Shown here one piece after another: positions 18,570 to 28,358 of a DNA stretch of 64,000 bases; position 1 is the stretch's first letter; the number at the start of each line of letters is the position of its first letter. Source of the stretch: Brachyspira murdochii DSM 12563 (GTDB taxonomy: Bacteria > Spirochaetota > Brachyspiria > Brachyspirales > Brachyspiraceae). Below the pieces are notes generated by a model. The model did no database searches and was not told the origin of the DNA. It saw only the letters and a program-made list of their open reading frames with translations. Made by a program: the position numbers and the translations under genes. The stretch lies in contig NC_014150.1 in NCBI RefSeq assembly GCF_000092845.1, positions 682,001 to 746,000 on the forward strand, read 5' to 3'.

Positions 18570-18845
18570 ATGACTAAAATATTAAAATTTAATAATGCTA
18601 TTTTAAATTTAGACAATTTAGACGTTATACAAAAATTTGGAGAATATTATGAAAATGGAAAATGTTATGAAAATATTTATAATTATGACTTATATTTTAC
18701 TACATGCTTAGTACGAGTTGTACTTACTGAAGAAGAATTTCAATATCTAACAGAGTTTTTAAAAAGCGATTTTAAATTCCATGAAATTAATAAAGATATT
18801 AATAGTCTTTTTGACAATAATGAAAGTATTCATAATATGATATAA
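18570..18845 (+). CDS. Unknown 91-residue protein next to the OLD-like gene
   Basis: A small acidic protein starting 20 bases after the OLD-like gene, with an AGGAGA ribosome site 6 bases before its ATG, so it is very probably translated from the same mRNA. It reads as alternating strands then helices (LKFNNAILNLDNLDVIQKFG, YNYDLYFTTCLVRVVLTEEEFQYLTEFLK). There is no membrane segment. No family recognised. Its position allows a role as a partner or regulator of the ATPase, but nothing proves this. Confidence 0.6.
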   Translation: MTKILKFNNAILNLDNLDVIQKFGEYYENGKCYENIYNYDLYFTTCLVRVVLTEEEFQYLTEFLKSDFKFHEINKDINSLFDNNESIHNMI

Positions 18846-18870
18846 AAATATTAAAAAATACTCAAAAAAA

Positions 18871-18908
18871 TATAAAAGGGACTGTTTATTACAACCCTTT
18901 TTTTATAT
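18871..18908 (+). terminator. Rho-independent terminator of the OLD-like operon
   Basis: A TATAAAAGGG arm (18871-18880) can pair with CCCTTTTTTATA (18895 onward). The loop is about 14 bases and a T-rich tail follows. Confidence 0.5.
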
Positions 18909-19038
18909 AATAAATTCTTTACAATTATAAAAAATCAAATTTTTCTTATAAAAAATAAAAAAAATACATCTTTTGGGAACTTTTACAAAAAATATTCGTC
19001 TAATTAGTAAATTAAATATACTTATAGGGAGTACACCT

Positions 19039-19461
19039 ATGAAAAGAAATCTTTTTATTATTTTCACACTATTATTAACAGCAGTTATGAGCAATGCTCA
19101 AACAGCAAAAAACGAATCATACGAACTTGACAATATAAAAGTTGTCAACCAAAACGGATTAGCACTTAATGACTTTATATCATTACTTAATGCTGACCCT
19201 AACATAGTATTAGTCGATGCTAGAACACCAGAAGAGATTAAAGAAACAGGAACTATAAAAAATGCTATAAACATCGATTATAGAGCTAAAGGCTACAGTA
19301 AAAAATTATTATCATTAGACAAAAACAAAAAATATATGTTTTACTGTAAAAGCGGAGTACGCTCTGGAAGAAGTGTTCAGTATATGCTTGATAACGGATT
19401 TAAAAATGTTAATTATCTAAAAGATGCAGGATACGCCGAACTTTCAGCTGCTTTAAAATAA
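19039..19461 (+). CDS. Secreted single-domain rhodanese-like protein
   Basis: The frame is open from 18973, but ATG 19039 has AGGGAG 8 bases upstream and begins a signal peptide (KRNLFIIFTLLLTAVMSNAQ), giving 140 residues. The mature part is one rhodanese domain: VLVDARTPEEIKETGTIKNAINIDY, then the active loop YCKSGVRSGRSVQYM with the catalytic Cys, then GFKNVNYLKDAG. Rhodanese domains carry persulfide sulfur. A periplasmic location is inferred from the signal peptide. The partner is unknown. Confidence 0.9.
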   Translation: MKRNLFIIFTLLLTAVMSNAQTAKNESYELDNIKVVNQNGLALNDFISLLNADPNIVLVDARTPEEIKETGTIKNAINIDYRAKGYSKKLLSLDKNKKYMFYCKSGVRSGRSVQYMLDNGFKNVNYLKDAGYAELSAALK

Positions 19462-19483
19462 GTATAATTATTAATCAAATATA

Positions 19484-19512
19484 GGGGTTGTTATTCACAG
19501 CCCCTTTTTTAA
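19484..19512 (+). terminator. Rho-independent terminator of the rhodanese gene
   Basis: GGGGTTG (19484-19490) pairs with CAGCCCC (19498-19504) with one G-U pair and is followed by six T. Confidence 0.8.
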
Positions 19513-19564
19513 TTATATATTATACCTAAAAAAATAAAATCGTTTCTATATACATTACAATTTT

Positions 19565-21079
19565 TTAATTAAATATTATACGCTCTCTATTATCAATAGC
19601 ACTCTCTGGAACATTTTTATATTCTTTTAATTTTTTTATTATTAAATCTCTCATATCAAGCCCGGTATGTATAGTATTTTCTCCGTATTGAAATAAAGGC
19701 TTACCATTAGAATCGATATATTTTTCGCCTCCATTAAATATATAGTCGGCAACAGCTACGATATATTTTTCATTATCATTTATAGGTTTTCCTTTTATAT
19801 ATGATTCTAAAAGTTTTCCGTTGCTGTCAAAATTAATAATGCAGTCTTTTGAAACCTGTAAGAATGCTCCCTCGCCTACTCTTGAAGCCGAAAGCTCTAG
19901 TATACTTTTTAATTCACTTCCGCTTAAAGTGGTTAGTATTATAAGATTATCAAAAGGAAAAAACTCATAAATATTTCCTAATGTAACTTTTCCGCTTGGA
20001 AGCTCTCCTCTTAAAGAACCAGAATTAATTAATGCTATATCAATACCCTCCTGTGAGGAAGAGACTATATCCGAAACAAAATTACCCAAAGCTGCAGATT
20101 TATTTCTTATATCTTCATCAGTCAAAGCATATGGAAGAACAGCTATTTCAGTATTAAACTCTTTATCAACTTCTTTTTGCATCTCATCTATTTTTGCAAG
20201 TATAGTTTCATCTTCTTTTATAGTTTCATCTAATCTTGTAAGTTTATAATTAGGATAAGCATATTTTCCATTTTTAAACATCACATCTATAGTACCAATA
20301 TACTCTCCGTACTCTCCAGCCTGCACTATAGTGGTATTTCCTATAATCACTGGTTTTTCAATCAATGTATGAGTATGTCCTCCTATTATAATGTTAAATA
20401 CATTAGGCAGACTCTCTGCTATTTTTTTGTCAGTATCAAATCCTGCATGACTTAATAAAATTGTCATGTCATTTGTTGTATTTATAGGAGTAGTATTAAG
20501 AAGATTTTTTAAAGATAATATTTCATCTTCTATATCTATATAATCAAGCCCCTGAGTAATATTCATTTTCTCACTTTGCAAAACTCCTACTACAGCAACA
20601 TTTATACCTTTAATATTAGTTATCATATAAGAAGGCACATAATTTTCACCAGTAGCTATAACTTTTACATTGCATGCTATTGTAGGAAAGTTTCTGTTAC
20701 TTATAATATTATTAAGCTGATTTATACCAAAATCAAATTCATGATTTCCAAGTGCAGATACATTAACCCCCAAATCATTCATAAGTTCAACCTCGTCCAT
20801 TCCCTGATAAACAATAGAAAAAACACTTCCCGTAATAGTATCGCCCGCATGCATAACTATAACATTTTCATTAGTCTTTTTTATATTATCAATAAAAGTT
20901 TTTCTTCTAGCAGCTCCGCCGTATCTATTGGTACTGCCGTCTTCTTTTGATACTAATTCCTTATTTTTTGAATGTGTATCATTCATATGAACTATTGTAA
21001 AAACTTTTACAGCATTATAATCAGAACATGAAATAATAAAAACAATAGAAATTATAAATGTAAGAAATATTTTTTTCAT
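19565..21079 (-). CDS. 5'-nucleotidase/UDP-sugar hydrolase family lipoprotein
   Basis: A 504-residue UshA-like protein. The signal peptide ends in a lipobox (VFIISC), so it is probably a membrane-anchored lipoprotein. The metallophosphatase domain shows HMNDTHSK, HAGDTITGS, LGNHEFDFG, LLSHAGFDTD and GGHTHTL metal-ligand motifs. The C-terminal nucleotide-binding domain (about 325-500) has IALINSGSLRGELPSG and FPFDNLIILTTLSGSELK. Such enzymes strip phosphate from extracellular nucleotides for salvage. It has its own promoter and no operon partner. Confidence 0.93.
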   Translation of the reverse strand: MKKIFLTFIISIVFIISCSDYNAVKVFTIVHMNDTHSKNKELVSKEDGSTNRYGGAARRKTFIDNIKKTNENVIVMHAGDTITGSVFSIVYQGMDEVELMNDLGVNVSALGNHEFDFGINQLNNIISNRNFPTIACNVKVIATGENYVPSYMITNIKGINVAVVGVLQSEKMNITQGLDYIDIEDEILSLKNLLNTTPINTTNDMTILLSHAGFDTDKKIAESLPNVFNIIIGGHTHTLIEKPVIIGNTTIVQAGEYGEYIGTIDVMFKNGKYAYPNYKLTRLDETIKEDETILAKIDEMQKEVDKEFNTEIAVLPYALTDEDIRNKSAALGNFVSDIVSSSQEGIDIALINSGSLRGELPSGKVTLGNIYEFFPFDNLIILTTLSGSELKSILELSASRVGEGAFLQVSKDCIINFDSNGKLLESYIKGKPINDNEKYIVAVADYIFNGGEKYIDSNGKPLFQYGENTIHTGLDMRDLIIKKLKEYKNVPESAIDNRERIIFN

Positions 21080-21106
21080 TTGAGTATCCTAAAAGTTTAT
21101 AGGCTT

Positions 21107-21135
21107 ATGATATAATTATTAATTTTTTAAGTCAA
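21107..21135 (-). promoter_or_regulatory. Predicted sigma-70 promoter of the 5'-nucleotidase gene
   Basis: On the minus strand, TTGACT (21135-21130), 17-base spacer, TATCAT (21112-21107), about 30 bases before the start codon. Confidence 0.5.
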
Positions 21136-21251
21136 TAATAGACTGTATGTAAATATGTAAAATAAATAATTCATATGTTAATAATTTGACTAAAATATAA
21201 ATAGGTTTATCATATTACAAGTTTATCAAAAATTATTATTCGGAAATAACT

Positions 21252-22652
21252 ATGGAAAGTGAAGCAGTATTAAACAATTCAAATACAGATAAAAAAACTA
21301 ACGATCTGGCAAATAAGCCAGTAGGAAAATTATTATTTCAATTGGCAATTCCAGCAATAGCAGCTCAGATAATAAATGTATTATACAATGTAGTAGACAG
21401 AATGTATATAGGTCATATTAAAGATATTGGAGCTACGGCTTTAACTGGTGTAGGAGTAACAATGCCCGTAATTATAGCAGTATCTGCATTTGCATATCTT
21501 GTAAGTATGGGAGGTTCTCCTCGGGCATCTATTATGATGGGAAAACAGGATTATAATAAAGCAGAAGAGATACTCGGAAACTGCACTATGACTTTAATCA
21601 TAATCTCTATAACTTTAACTATAATACTAATAATATTTGCAAAACCTATACTTATGCTTTTTGGTGCAAGCGAAAACACTATCATATACGCATTAAGATA
21701 TTTAAGAATATACTCTATTGGAACAATATTTGTACAGTTAGCACTTGGACTAAACGCTTTTATAACAGCACAAGGTAAAGCAAAAACAAGTATGTTCACG
21801 GTATTAATAGGAGCTTTAGTTAATATTATATTAGACCCTATATTCATATTTGTATTTAATATGGATGTAAGAGGTGCTGCACTTGCTACAATTATATCGC
21901 AGGCAATATCATGTATATGGATTCTCTCATTTATGACATCAAAAAGAACAATTTTGAAATTGAAAATAAAAAACTTCAAAATAAAGCCTAATGTAATACT
22001 TCCTTGTTTAGCTTTGGGATTTTCTCCGTTTATAATGCAGTTTACCGAAAGTATTTTGTCAGTATCTTTTAATACTTCTCTTTTAAAATACGGAGGAGAT
22101 TTGGCAGTAGGAGCTATGACAATATTAAGCAGTATTATGCAGTTTTCTTTTCTCCCTATAATGGGTCTTACTCAGGGAGCTCAGCCTATTATAAGCTATA
22201 ATTATGGAGCTGGAAATATGCAAAGAGTAAAAAGCACTTTTAAAATACTTCTTATAAGCTGTTTATCATTTTCTGTATTAATGTGGACAATATCGATATT
22301 TTTCCCCTATTTATTTGTAGGAATATTTACAAGTGATGAAGAGTTAATAAATTATAGTATATGGGCTTTAAGAATATATATGGCAAGCTCTTTAATATTT
22401 GGAGCCCAAACTGCATGTCAGCAGACATTTGTTGCTTTGGGCAATGCAAAAATATCAGCATTTCTTGCTATATTAAGAAAAGTTATACTATTAATACCGC
22501 TTATATTTATACTTCCATTATTTTTTGATAATAAAGTTATGGCTGTATTACTAGCAGAACCTATAGCTGATTTTTTAGCAGTATGTACAACTGTTACATT
22601 ATTCAGATTATATTTTAAAAATATAATGAAATATACAAAAACAAATACTTAA
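21252..22652 (+). CDS. MATE family efflux transporter
   Basis: A 466-residue protein with twelve predicted membrane helices in two MATE halves. Characteristic patterns are KLLFQLAIPAIAAQIINVLYNVVDRMYIGHI in helix 1, GVGVTMPVIIAVSAFAYLVSMGGSPRASI in helix 2, and GLTQGAQPIISYNYGAGN after the midpoint, the last typical of the DinF/NorM branch. MATE proteins export cationic drugs or metabolites with Na+ or H+ exchange. It is monocistronic. Confidence 0.94.
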   Translation: MESEAVLNNSNTDKKTNDLANKPVGKLLFQLAIPAIAAQIINVLYNVVDRMYIGHIKDIGATALTGVGVTMPVIIAVSAFAYLVSMGGSPRASIMMGKQDYNKAEEILGNCTMTLIIISITLTIILIIFAKPILMLFGASENTIIYALRYLRIYSIGTIFVQLALGLNAFITAQGKAKTSMFTVLIGALVNIILDPIFIFVFNMDVRGAALATIISQAISCIWILSFMTSKRTILKLKIKNFKIKPNVILPCLALGFSPFIMQFTESILSVSFNTSLLKYGGDLAVGAMTILSSIMQFSFLPIMGLTQGAQPIISYNYGAGNMQRVKSTFKILLISCLSFSVLMWTISIFFPYLFVGIFTSDEELINYSIWALRIYMASSLIFGAQTACQQTFVALGNAKISAFLAILRKVILLIPLIFILPLFFDNKVMAVLLAEPIADFLAVCTTVTLFRLYFKNIMKYTKTNT

Positions 22653-22767
22653 TAAAACAGAAATATTAAAGTGATGCATATATATATAATATTATAAAAT
22701 AAATATAATAATATATATTTTCTAACATATAAAACTAATAAATTTCTTTTAAAATAATCTTTAATTA

Positions 22768-22796
22768 TTGAAATATGTAAACAAATTATATATAAT
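22768..22796 (+). promoter_or_regulatory. Predicted sigma-70 promoter of the frameshifted chemoreceptor
   Basis: TTGAAA (22768-22773), 17-base spacer, TATAAT (22791-22796), about 35 bases before the start codon. The promoter looks intact although the gene is broken. Confidence 0.6.
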
Positions 22797-22829
22797 AATT
22801 ACTGCTATTAAAATATCAGGATTTTTATT

Positions 22830-24777
22830 ATGTTTAAAAAATTTAGTCTCCAAATAAAAATTAGCTTATCAATATTAATACCTTTGCTAATTATGCTTAT
22901 TATTTCAAACACTATTAATGTTATCTATGTAAAAGAAGCCAGTAAAAAACTATCATACAAAATTTTGGAGGAAAGTTCTAAGGGAGAAACAGCTACATTA
23001 CAATCATTTATGGAAGATGATCTTTATTACACAATCGGACTTGGAAAAGTTATAGAAGGTTTTTACAGCGACGGAATGACAAACAGAAATTTTTATGAAA
23101 CAACAGTATACAATTTCTTCACAAAACTTTCTCAAAGAATTAGTTCTATACATATAGCATTTGAGCCTAATACTTTAGATAACGATTCTAATTATATTAA
23201 TTCTCTTAAATACTCAAAAGCAAATGGACAATTCAATTACTCTGTTTCAAGATCAGTCGGAACTAGCATACTTGAATCATATTCAGATGCCTCAATATTT
23301 CAGAATGATTATTATGTAAATGCTTTAAAGACAGCAGAAATATATATTACAGATATATAAATCTTCTTCTGGAAATATTTTATATACTTGGGCAATACCT
23401 ATCAAAAACAGCAGAAATAAAGTTATTGGGGTCATAGGATTAGATGTATTGGCTAATTCTCTTAATAATCTGCTTTCTAAAATAAAAACTTTTGAAGGCA
23501 CAACTGTTACATTATTTGATAATGCCGGAAATATAGTATATGACAGTGATAATACAAATTATATATATAAATCTCTTGACAGCATATATCCATATTATAA
23601 AGAACATGATGTTTATAATAAGATAAAAAGCGGAGAAAATTTAATATTTGAAAATTTCAGCGGCACATTAAAAAAATATTATACATACTCTTTCACGCCA
23701 TTAGAGATGTCTAAAGGCAGATATTGGGGATTTAAATTAACTGCTCCTAATGATGTTATATTAAGAGACAGCAATACAATAAGAAATATTATGATTATTA
23801 TATCAGCAGTTATAGTAGTTATAAGTGCTGTAATAGTACCTTTTATCATCAAAAGAAAAGTAACAAGTATGATAGCCGGTCTTTCTAAAGATATGTACAA
23901 AATATCAAGCGGAGACATATCATTCCATATAGGACATAAGTTTTTAAATATGAATGATGAATGGGGAGACATAGCTAAAAGCTGCGAAAATATTTTGAAT
24001 AATTTAAACAAAGTAGTTTCAACAGTAAAATATTCAGCAGAACAAGTTTCTACTGCCGCAAATGAAGTACTGACTGGAAACAATGACTTATCTGACAGAA
24101 CAGAATCCCAAGCATCTAGTTTGGAAGAGACAGCCGCTTCTATGAATGAAATGGCAAGTGCAATAAAGGAGTCAGCAGAAGGCGTTGCTCAAAGTACAAG
24201 TATGGTAACTGACGCAAAAGAATATATAAATAAAGCCGGCAGTATTATAGAAGATAGCGTAAATAAAATGAATGATGTACATGAAGCTAGTACTAAAATA
24301 ATGGACATCACCAAACTCATAGAAAATATTGCATTTCAAACTAATATACTTGCTCTTAATGCTTCAGTGGAGGCAGCAAGAGCAGGAGATAATGGAAGAG
24401 GTTTTGCTGTAGTAGCCAGCGAAATAAGAAACCTAGCACAAAATACTCAGGAATCTGTAAAAAGTATTACTTCATTAATAACAGACAGCAATAATAAAAT
24501 AAAATTAGCTGCAAATAGTGTACAAGAATCGCAGGAAATATTCGGAGAAATATTAGAAAAAATGGATAATACTTCCATTGTAATGGCTAAAATAAATACA
24601 GCAGCTCAGGAACAGGAAAAAGGAATAGATCAGGTTAATATTGCAATAAGCAATATGGATAGTGCTGTACAAAAGAATGCTGCTTTGGTATCTGAAGCAG
24701 CTTCAGCTTCAGAATCATTACTTAGTGAAGCTAATGAATTAATAAAAACTATAGAATATTTTAAATTAAAAAATTAG
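22830..24777 (+). pseudogene. Methyl-accepting chemotaxis protein, frameshifted in the sensor domain
   Basis: Two frames together encode one receptor. The first (22830-23360, 176 residues) has the N-terminal membrane helix and half of a dCache sensor, stopping at ...EIYITDI. The second continues without loss from about 23356 (YKSSSGNILYTWAIPI) to 24777. It holds the rest of the sensor, a second membrane helix, HAMP, and a complete signalling hairpin with the tip EVIAFQ-type motif IAFQTNILALNASVEAARAGDNGRGFAVVASEIRNLAQ split here as IAFQTNILALNASVEAARAG. The shift is in GATATATAAATC; adding one AT pair restores the frame, giving about 649 residues. It could be a pseudogene, a phase-variable gene or a sequencing error. 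Confidence 0.85.
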
Positions 24778-25165
24778 TAAAAATAAAAAGTTCATATTAT
24801 GATTTAAGAAAGTGAGTTTGCAAGTATAGATTAGTTTGGTTATATTGATTGTACTTTTAATAATGATGGGCGTATACAATATAATAAATATTGATTAAGC
24901 AAAATACTATCTTAAATAAAATTTCACAGGAGTTTGCCAAAGAATGAACAAGGTAATAAATTAAGTTTAGTTGTAAAATAATACTTATATCAAATAACAT
25001 AGATTAATAAATATAAATTAGAAAATACGGAATTTCTAAAAGAAAATAATATGAATAGGATATTTCAAATTAAGAAATTAAATAACAAATTTTATATTCA
25101 AATTTTTCTTATTATATATAATGGTTTATTTTATAAGAAAAATTCTAAATTAAGAGGCGTTTTTT
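24778..25165. other. 388-base gap between two chemoreceptor genes
   Basis: No gene is supported. A short open stretch near 24828-24897 would read FGYIDCTFNNDGRIQYNKY and may be coding debris. Otherwise AT-rich, with an AGAGG ribosome site for the next gene at its right end. Confidence 0.4.
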
Positions 25166-26560
25166 ATGAATGATAAGGTAAGCTTAAATATAAAAATAAG
25201 TTTATTCATTATAATACCTATTATAGTAATAATATTGATATTTGGTATTATAAATACAATACATACATACAATATGACAAAAGAAATGTCATTATTCACA
25301 ATATTTCAGATGTCTCAAAAAGAAGTATTTGAAATAGAATCTATAATCAATGTGGAAGTAAACTATCTTAATAATATAAAATATTCTGTAGAAAATCTAT
25401 ATAATTATAATATCAGAAATAGAGAAATATATGAGGATTTAATGAAAAGATTTGCAAATGATATGAGTACTAATGCTGTTTCTATATCTTTAATATTTTT
25501 AACTAATGCTCTTGACAATGACAGTATGTATATTAACAATCCTCTTTACAAAAATATTGACGGAAGATTAGGAATATATTTACTCAAAGATACAAATAAT
25601 AATATAGACAGAATTAATATGGAAGAAGCAGATTTGCAATACAGCTATTTAGATACTACTATAAAAAGCAAAGAACCTCATATTACACCTTTAAACTATT
25701 ATCCAGTACAGGGAAAATACAGACCTATGTATACATACTCAATACCAATATTTTCCAAAGACAATAAAATAGTTGCTGTATCTTCTTTAAATTTATCTTT
25801 AGATAATATAATATTCTATGAAGATACAAATGGATTTACAATTTCATTATTTAATGAAAAAGGGAATATTATTTACTGTACTACAGATAAATACCGTATT
25901 GGGGAAAATATTACTAATTCATCTGATATATACGGATATAATAATTTATTAGAAACTATATGTTCAAATAACACTGTATTTAAAGAATCATATAATAAAA
26001 AAACATCTAGTAAATATTTCCATATATTCAGACCAATACATATGTTTGATGATGTGTATTGGGCAATAGAATTAGCCGTATCTGCAAAAGCAGAATTTTT
26101 CAGTAATTATAAAATTATAATAATGATGTGGATTATAATATCGTCAATCATTATTATAATAGTCATTATAGTACCGTCTATTATTAATAAGAGAGTATTA
26201 TCAGTAATGAATGATTTAAATGATAATATTACCAAAATAAAAGATGGAGATATATCTTGGAGTGTTTCTGAAGATTATTTGAAATTAAATGATGAGATAG
26301 GGGATATGAGCAGAGGAATTAACAATACGGTTGAATATTTAAATGATTTGGTTACTGCGGTAAAAGGAAAAGTAGATAAAATTTCTGAAAATTCAAATGA
26401 TATATCAGATTTTGTAGATAAAATTAACGATAAAGACAACAAAATAATAAAAAATCAAAACTACCAATTTGTAAGTCAGGTTACTGAAACTTCAAAATCT
26501 CTTATAGAAGAATCAAAAGAACTTCAAAAAATTATAGAATATTTTAAACTTAGAGAATAA
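25166..26560 (+). CDS. Chemoreceptor-like protein lacking the signalling hairpin
   Basis: A 464-residue paralogue of the preceding receptor. It keeps the N-terminal membrane helix (about 9-31), a dCache sensor (about 35-310), the second membrane helix (MWIIISSIIIIIVIIVPSII) and a HAMP domain. After HAMP it has only about 70 residues and ends in LIEESKELQKIIEYFKLRE, which matches the extreme C-terminus of the intact receptor type (LLSEANELIKTIEYFKLKN). The roughly 220 residues between, including the conserved CheA/CheW-contacting tip and methylation helices, are absent. This looks like an in-frame internal deletion. It could still bind ligand or dimerise with other receptors, but it should not signal to CheA by itself. 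Confidence 0.85.
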   Translation: MNDKVSLNIKISLFIIIPIIVIILIFGIINTIHTYNMTKEMSLFTIFQMSQKEVFEIESIINVEVNYLNNIKYSVENLYNYNIRNREIYEDLMKRFANDMSTNAVSISLIFLTNALDNDSMYINNPLYKNIDGRLGIYLLKDTNNNIDRINMEEADLQYSYLDTTIKSKEPHITPLNYYPVQGKYRPMYTYSIPIFSKDNKIVAVSSLNLSLDNIIFYEDTNGFTISLFNEKGNIIYCTTDKYRIGENITNSSDIYGYNNLLETICSNNTVFKESYNKKTSSKYFHIFRPIHMFDDVYWAIELAVSAKAEFFSNYKIIIMMWIIISSIIIIIVIIVPSIINKRVLSVMNDLNDNITKIKDGDISWSVSEDYLKLNDEIGDMSRGINNTVEYLNDLVTAVKGKVDKISENSNDISDFVDKINDKDNKIIKNQNYQFVSQVTETSKSLIEESKELQKIIEYFKLRE

Positions 26561-26641
26561 ATTGTACAAAAATATTATTTGACATTAAACTATATAGAAT
26601 ATATACTAAAAACAATATTAAAATATAACTTGGGTAGTAAA

Positions 26642-28276
26642 ATGTTTAGTAAAAATTACCATATTTTATTTATAGGATTGATATCTCTAATTGTTAATAT
26701 ATCCTGTTCAAAAATAGAAGAAACTGTATCTCAAAATCAATCTTCAAAATATTTTGCTTTACAAATAAATATAGGTTCAGAACCATATACTATAGACCCA
26801 AGTTTTAATGTAACATCAGATACTTTGATATATTTAAGACATATATTTGAAGGCTTAGTTACAAAAGATAAAGACGGAAAAATAATACCTGCTGTAGCAA
26901 AAAGCTGGACTATAAGCAGCGACGGATTAGTATATACTTTTAATCTCAGAGACAATGCGTATTGGAGTGATGGAAAAGGGGTAGTAGCTCAGGACTTTGT
27001 ATATTCATTCAGAAGATTATTTGACACAAATACTAAAAGCAAATACGCTTATCAGTATAATATGATAAAAAATGCTAAAGATATTAATATTGGAAAAATA
27101 GAGCCTAAATATCTTGGTGTAGAAGCTATTGATGATTATACTTTGAAAATTATGTTAGAAATGCCATTAACATATTTTCTTGAAATTTTAGCCTACCCTA
27201 CTTTTTATCCATTAAGAGAAGATATAATTAAAGCATATGGAGAAAAATGGACTGACAGCCCGCAAACTTTAATAGGAAACGGACCTTTTAAAGTTGTTGA
27301 AAGAAAATTTAATGAATATATTATTATGGAAAAAAATGAATTATACTGGAATACAAAAGAAGTAATACCAAGCAGATTAGAGTTCATACTTAGAAATGAC
27401 AATGAATATTCTCTAAGCTCTGTAAAAAGCGGACTTCTTCATTTTTCTAGGAACTTCCCAAGAGAATATATTTCTTCATTAGAAAAAGCGGGATACATAA
27501 AAAATGTTCCAAGAATATCTTCATATTTCTATTTTATAAATACAACAAACAAAACATTATCAGATTCTAATGTAAGAAAAGCATTATCTCTTGCCATAGA
27601 TAGAAATTACATAGTTGAAAAAATCACAAAAAGCGGAGAAAGACCAGCAGCCGCTTTAGTACCTTACGGAGTACCAGGATTTTTTGGAGATTTCAGAGAA
27701 AACGGCGGAGACTATATTGATATTACAAGAAATAATTATGAAAATAATATCAAAGAAGCAAAAAAACTTATGATGCTTGCAGGATATCCTAATGGAAATA
27801 ATTTTCCTACATTAACTTTTAAAACAACTCATGGAGTGCATATATATATATTTGAGGCTGTTCAGAAAATGTGGAAAGAAAATCTTGGTATTGATGTAGT
27901 TATCGAAGAGTTGGAATGGTCTGATTTACTGAAACAGAGATTTGATAAAAATATAGATATTGCAAGCGGAGGCTGGAATGGAGATTTCAATGATCCTATC
28001 AACTTTTTATCGATATTTTTAAGCTCATCTCCTAATAATAACAGCGTTTACAGTAATTCAAGATATGATGATCTTATAAAAACAGCAAGTTTAATAGGAG
28101 ATGTCTCTCATAGAATGATGACTATGCATAAAGCCGAAGAAATATTAATATCAGATATGGCAATAATACCTATTTATTTTTATAATGAACCTCTTTTAGT
28201 TTCGCCTAAACTAAAGGGAGTAGAATATGATCCTATGGGACAATATAATTTCTCTAAAGCATATTTATTAGAATAA
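26642..28276 (+). CDS. oppA: Oligopeptide ABC transporter substrate-binding lipoprotein (OppA, copy 1)
   Basis: The frame is open from 26579, but ATG 26642 begins the signal peptide with lipobox IVNISC, giving 544 residues. It is a family 5 solute-binding protein: GSEPYTIDPSFNVTSDT, the KSWTISSDGLVYTFNLRDNAYWSDGK signature region split around residues 85-115, and ALSLAIDRNYIVE. It captures peptides outside the inner membrane for an OppBCDF importer. No permease or ATPase genes are nearby, so it probably shares a transporter coded elsewhere. It is closely similar to the next gene, a tandem duplication. Confidence 0.93.
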   Translation: MFSKNYHILFIGLISLIVNISCSKIEETVSQNQSSKYFALQINIGSEPYTIDPSFNVTSDTLIYLRHIFEGLVTKDKDGKIIPAVAKSWTISSDGLVYTFNLRDNAYWSDGKGVVAQDFVYSFRRLFDTNTKSKYAYQYNMIKNAKDINIGKIEPKYLGVEAIDDYTLKIMLEMPLTYFLEILAYPTFYPLREDIIKAYGEKWTDSPQTLIGNGPFKVVERKFNEYIIMEKNELYWNTKEVIPSRLEFILRNDNEYSLSSVKSGLLHFSRNFPREYISSLEKAGYIKNVPRISSYFYFINTTNKTLSDSNVRKALSLAIDRNYIVEKITKSGERPAAALVPYGVPGFFGDFRENGGDYIDITRNNYENNIKEAKKLMMLAGYPNGNNFPTLTFKTTHGVHIYIFEAVQKMWKENLGIDVVIEELEWSDLLKQRFDKNIDIASGGWNGDFNDPINFLSIFLSSSPNNNSVYSNSRYDDLIKTASLIGDVSHRMMTMHKAEEILISDMAIIPIYFYNEPLLVSPKLKGVEYDPMGQYNFSKAYLLE

Positions 28277-28358
28277 TAAATATTTACTATATAAACAATA
28301 CTATCAAAAAAATAATACATTATAAAGTATTTTTTAATAAAAATTGAGGAGAACAAAA

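Noticed and set aside
16567-18845. Gabija or PARIS defence system
   Set aside because: No UvrD-like helicase follows, as Gabija requires, and ATPase and TOPRIM are in one chain, unlike PARIS.
23449-24777. Separate short chemoreceptor starting at TTG 23449
   Set aside because: The coding frame continues upstream to about 23356 with matching dCache sequence, so this start is internal to a frameshifted gene.
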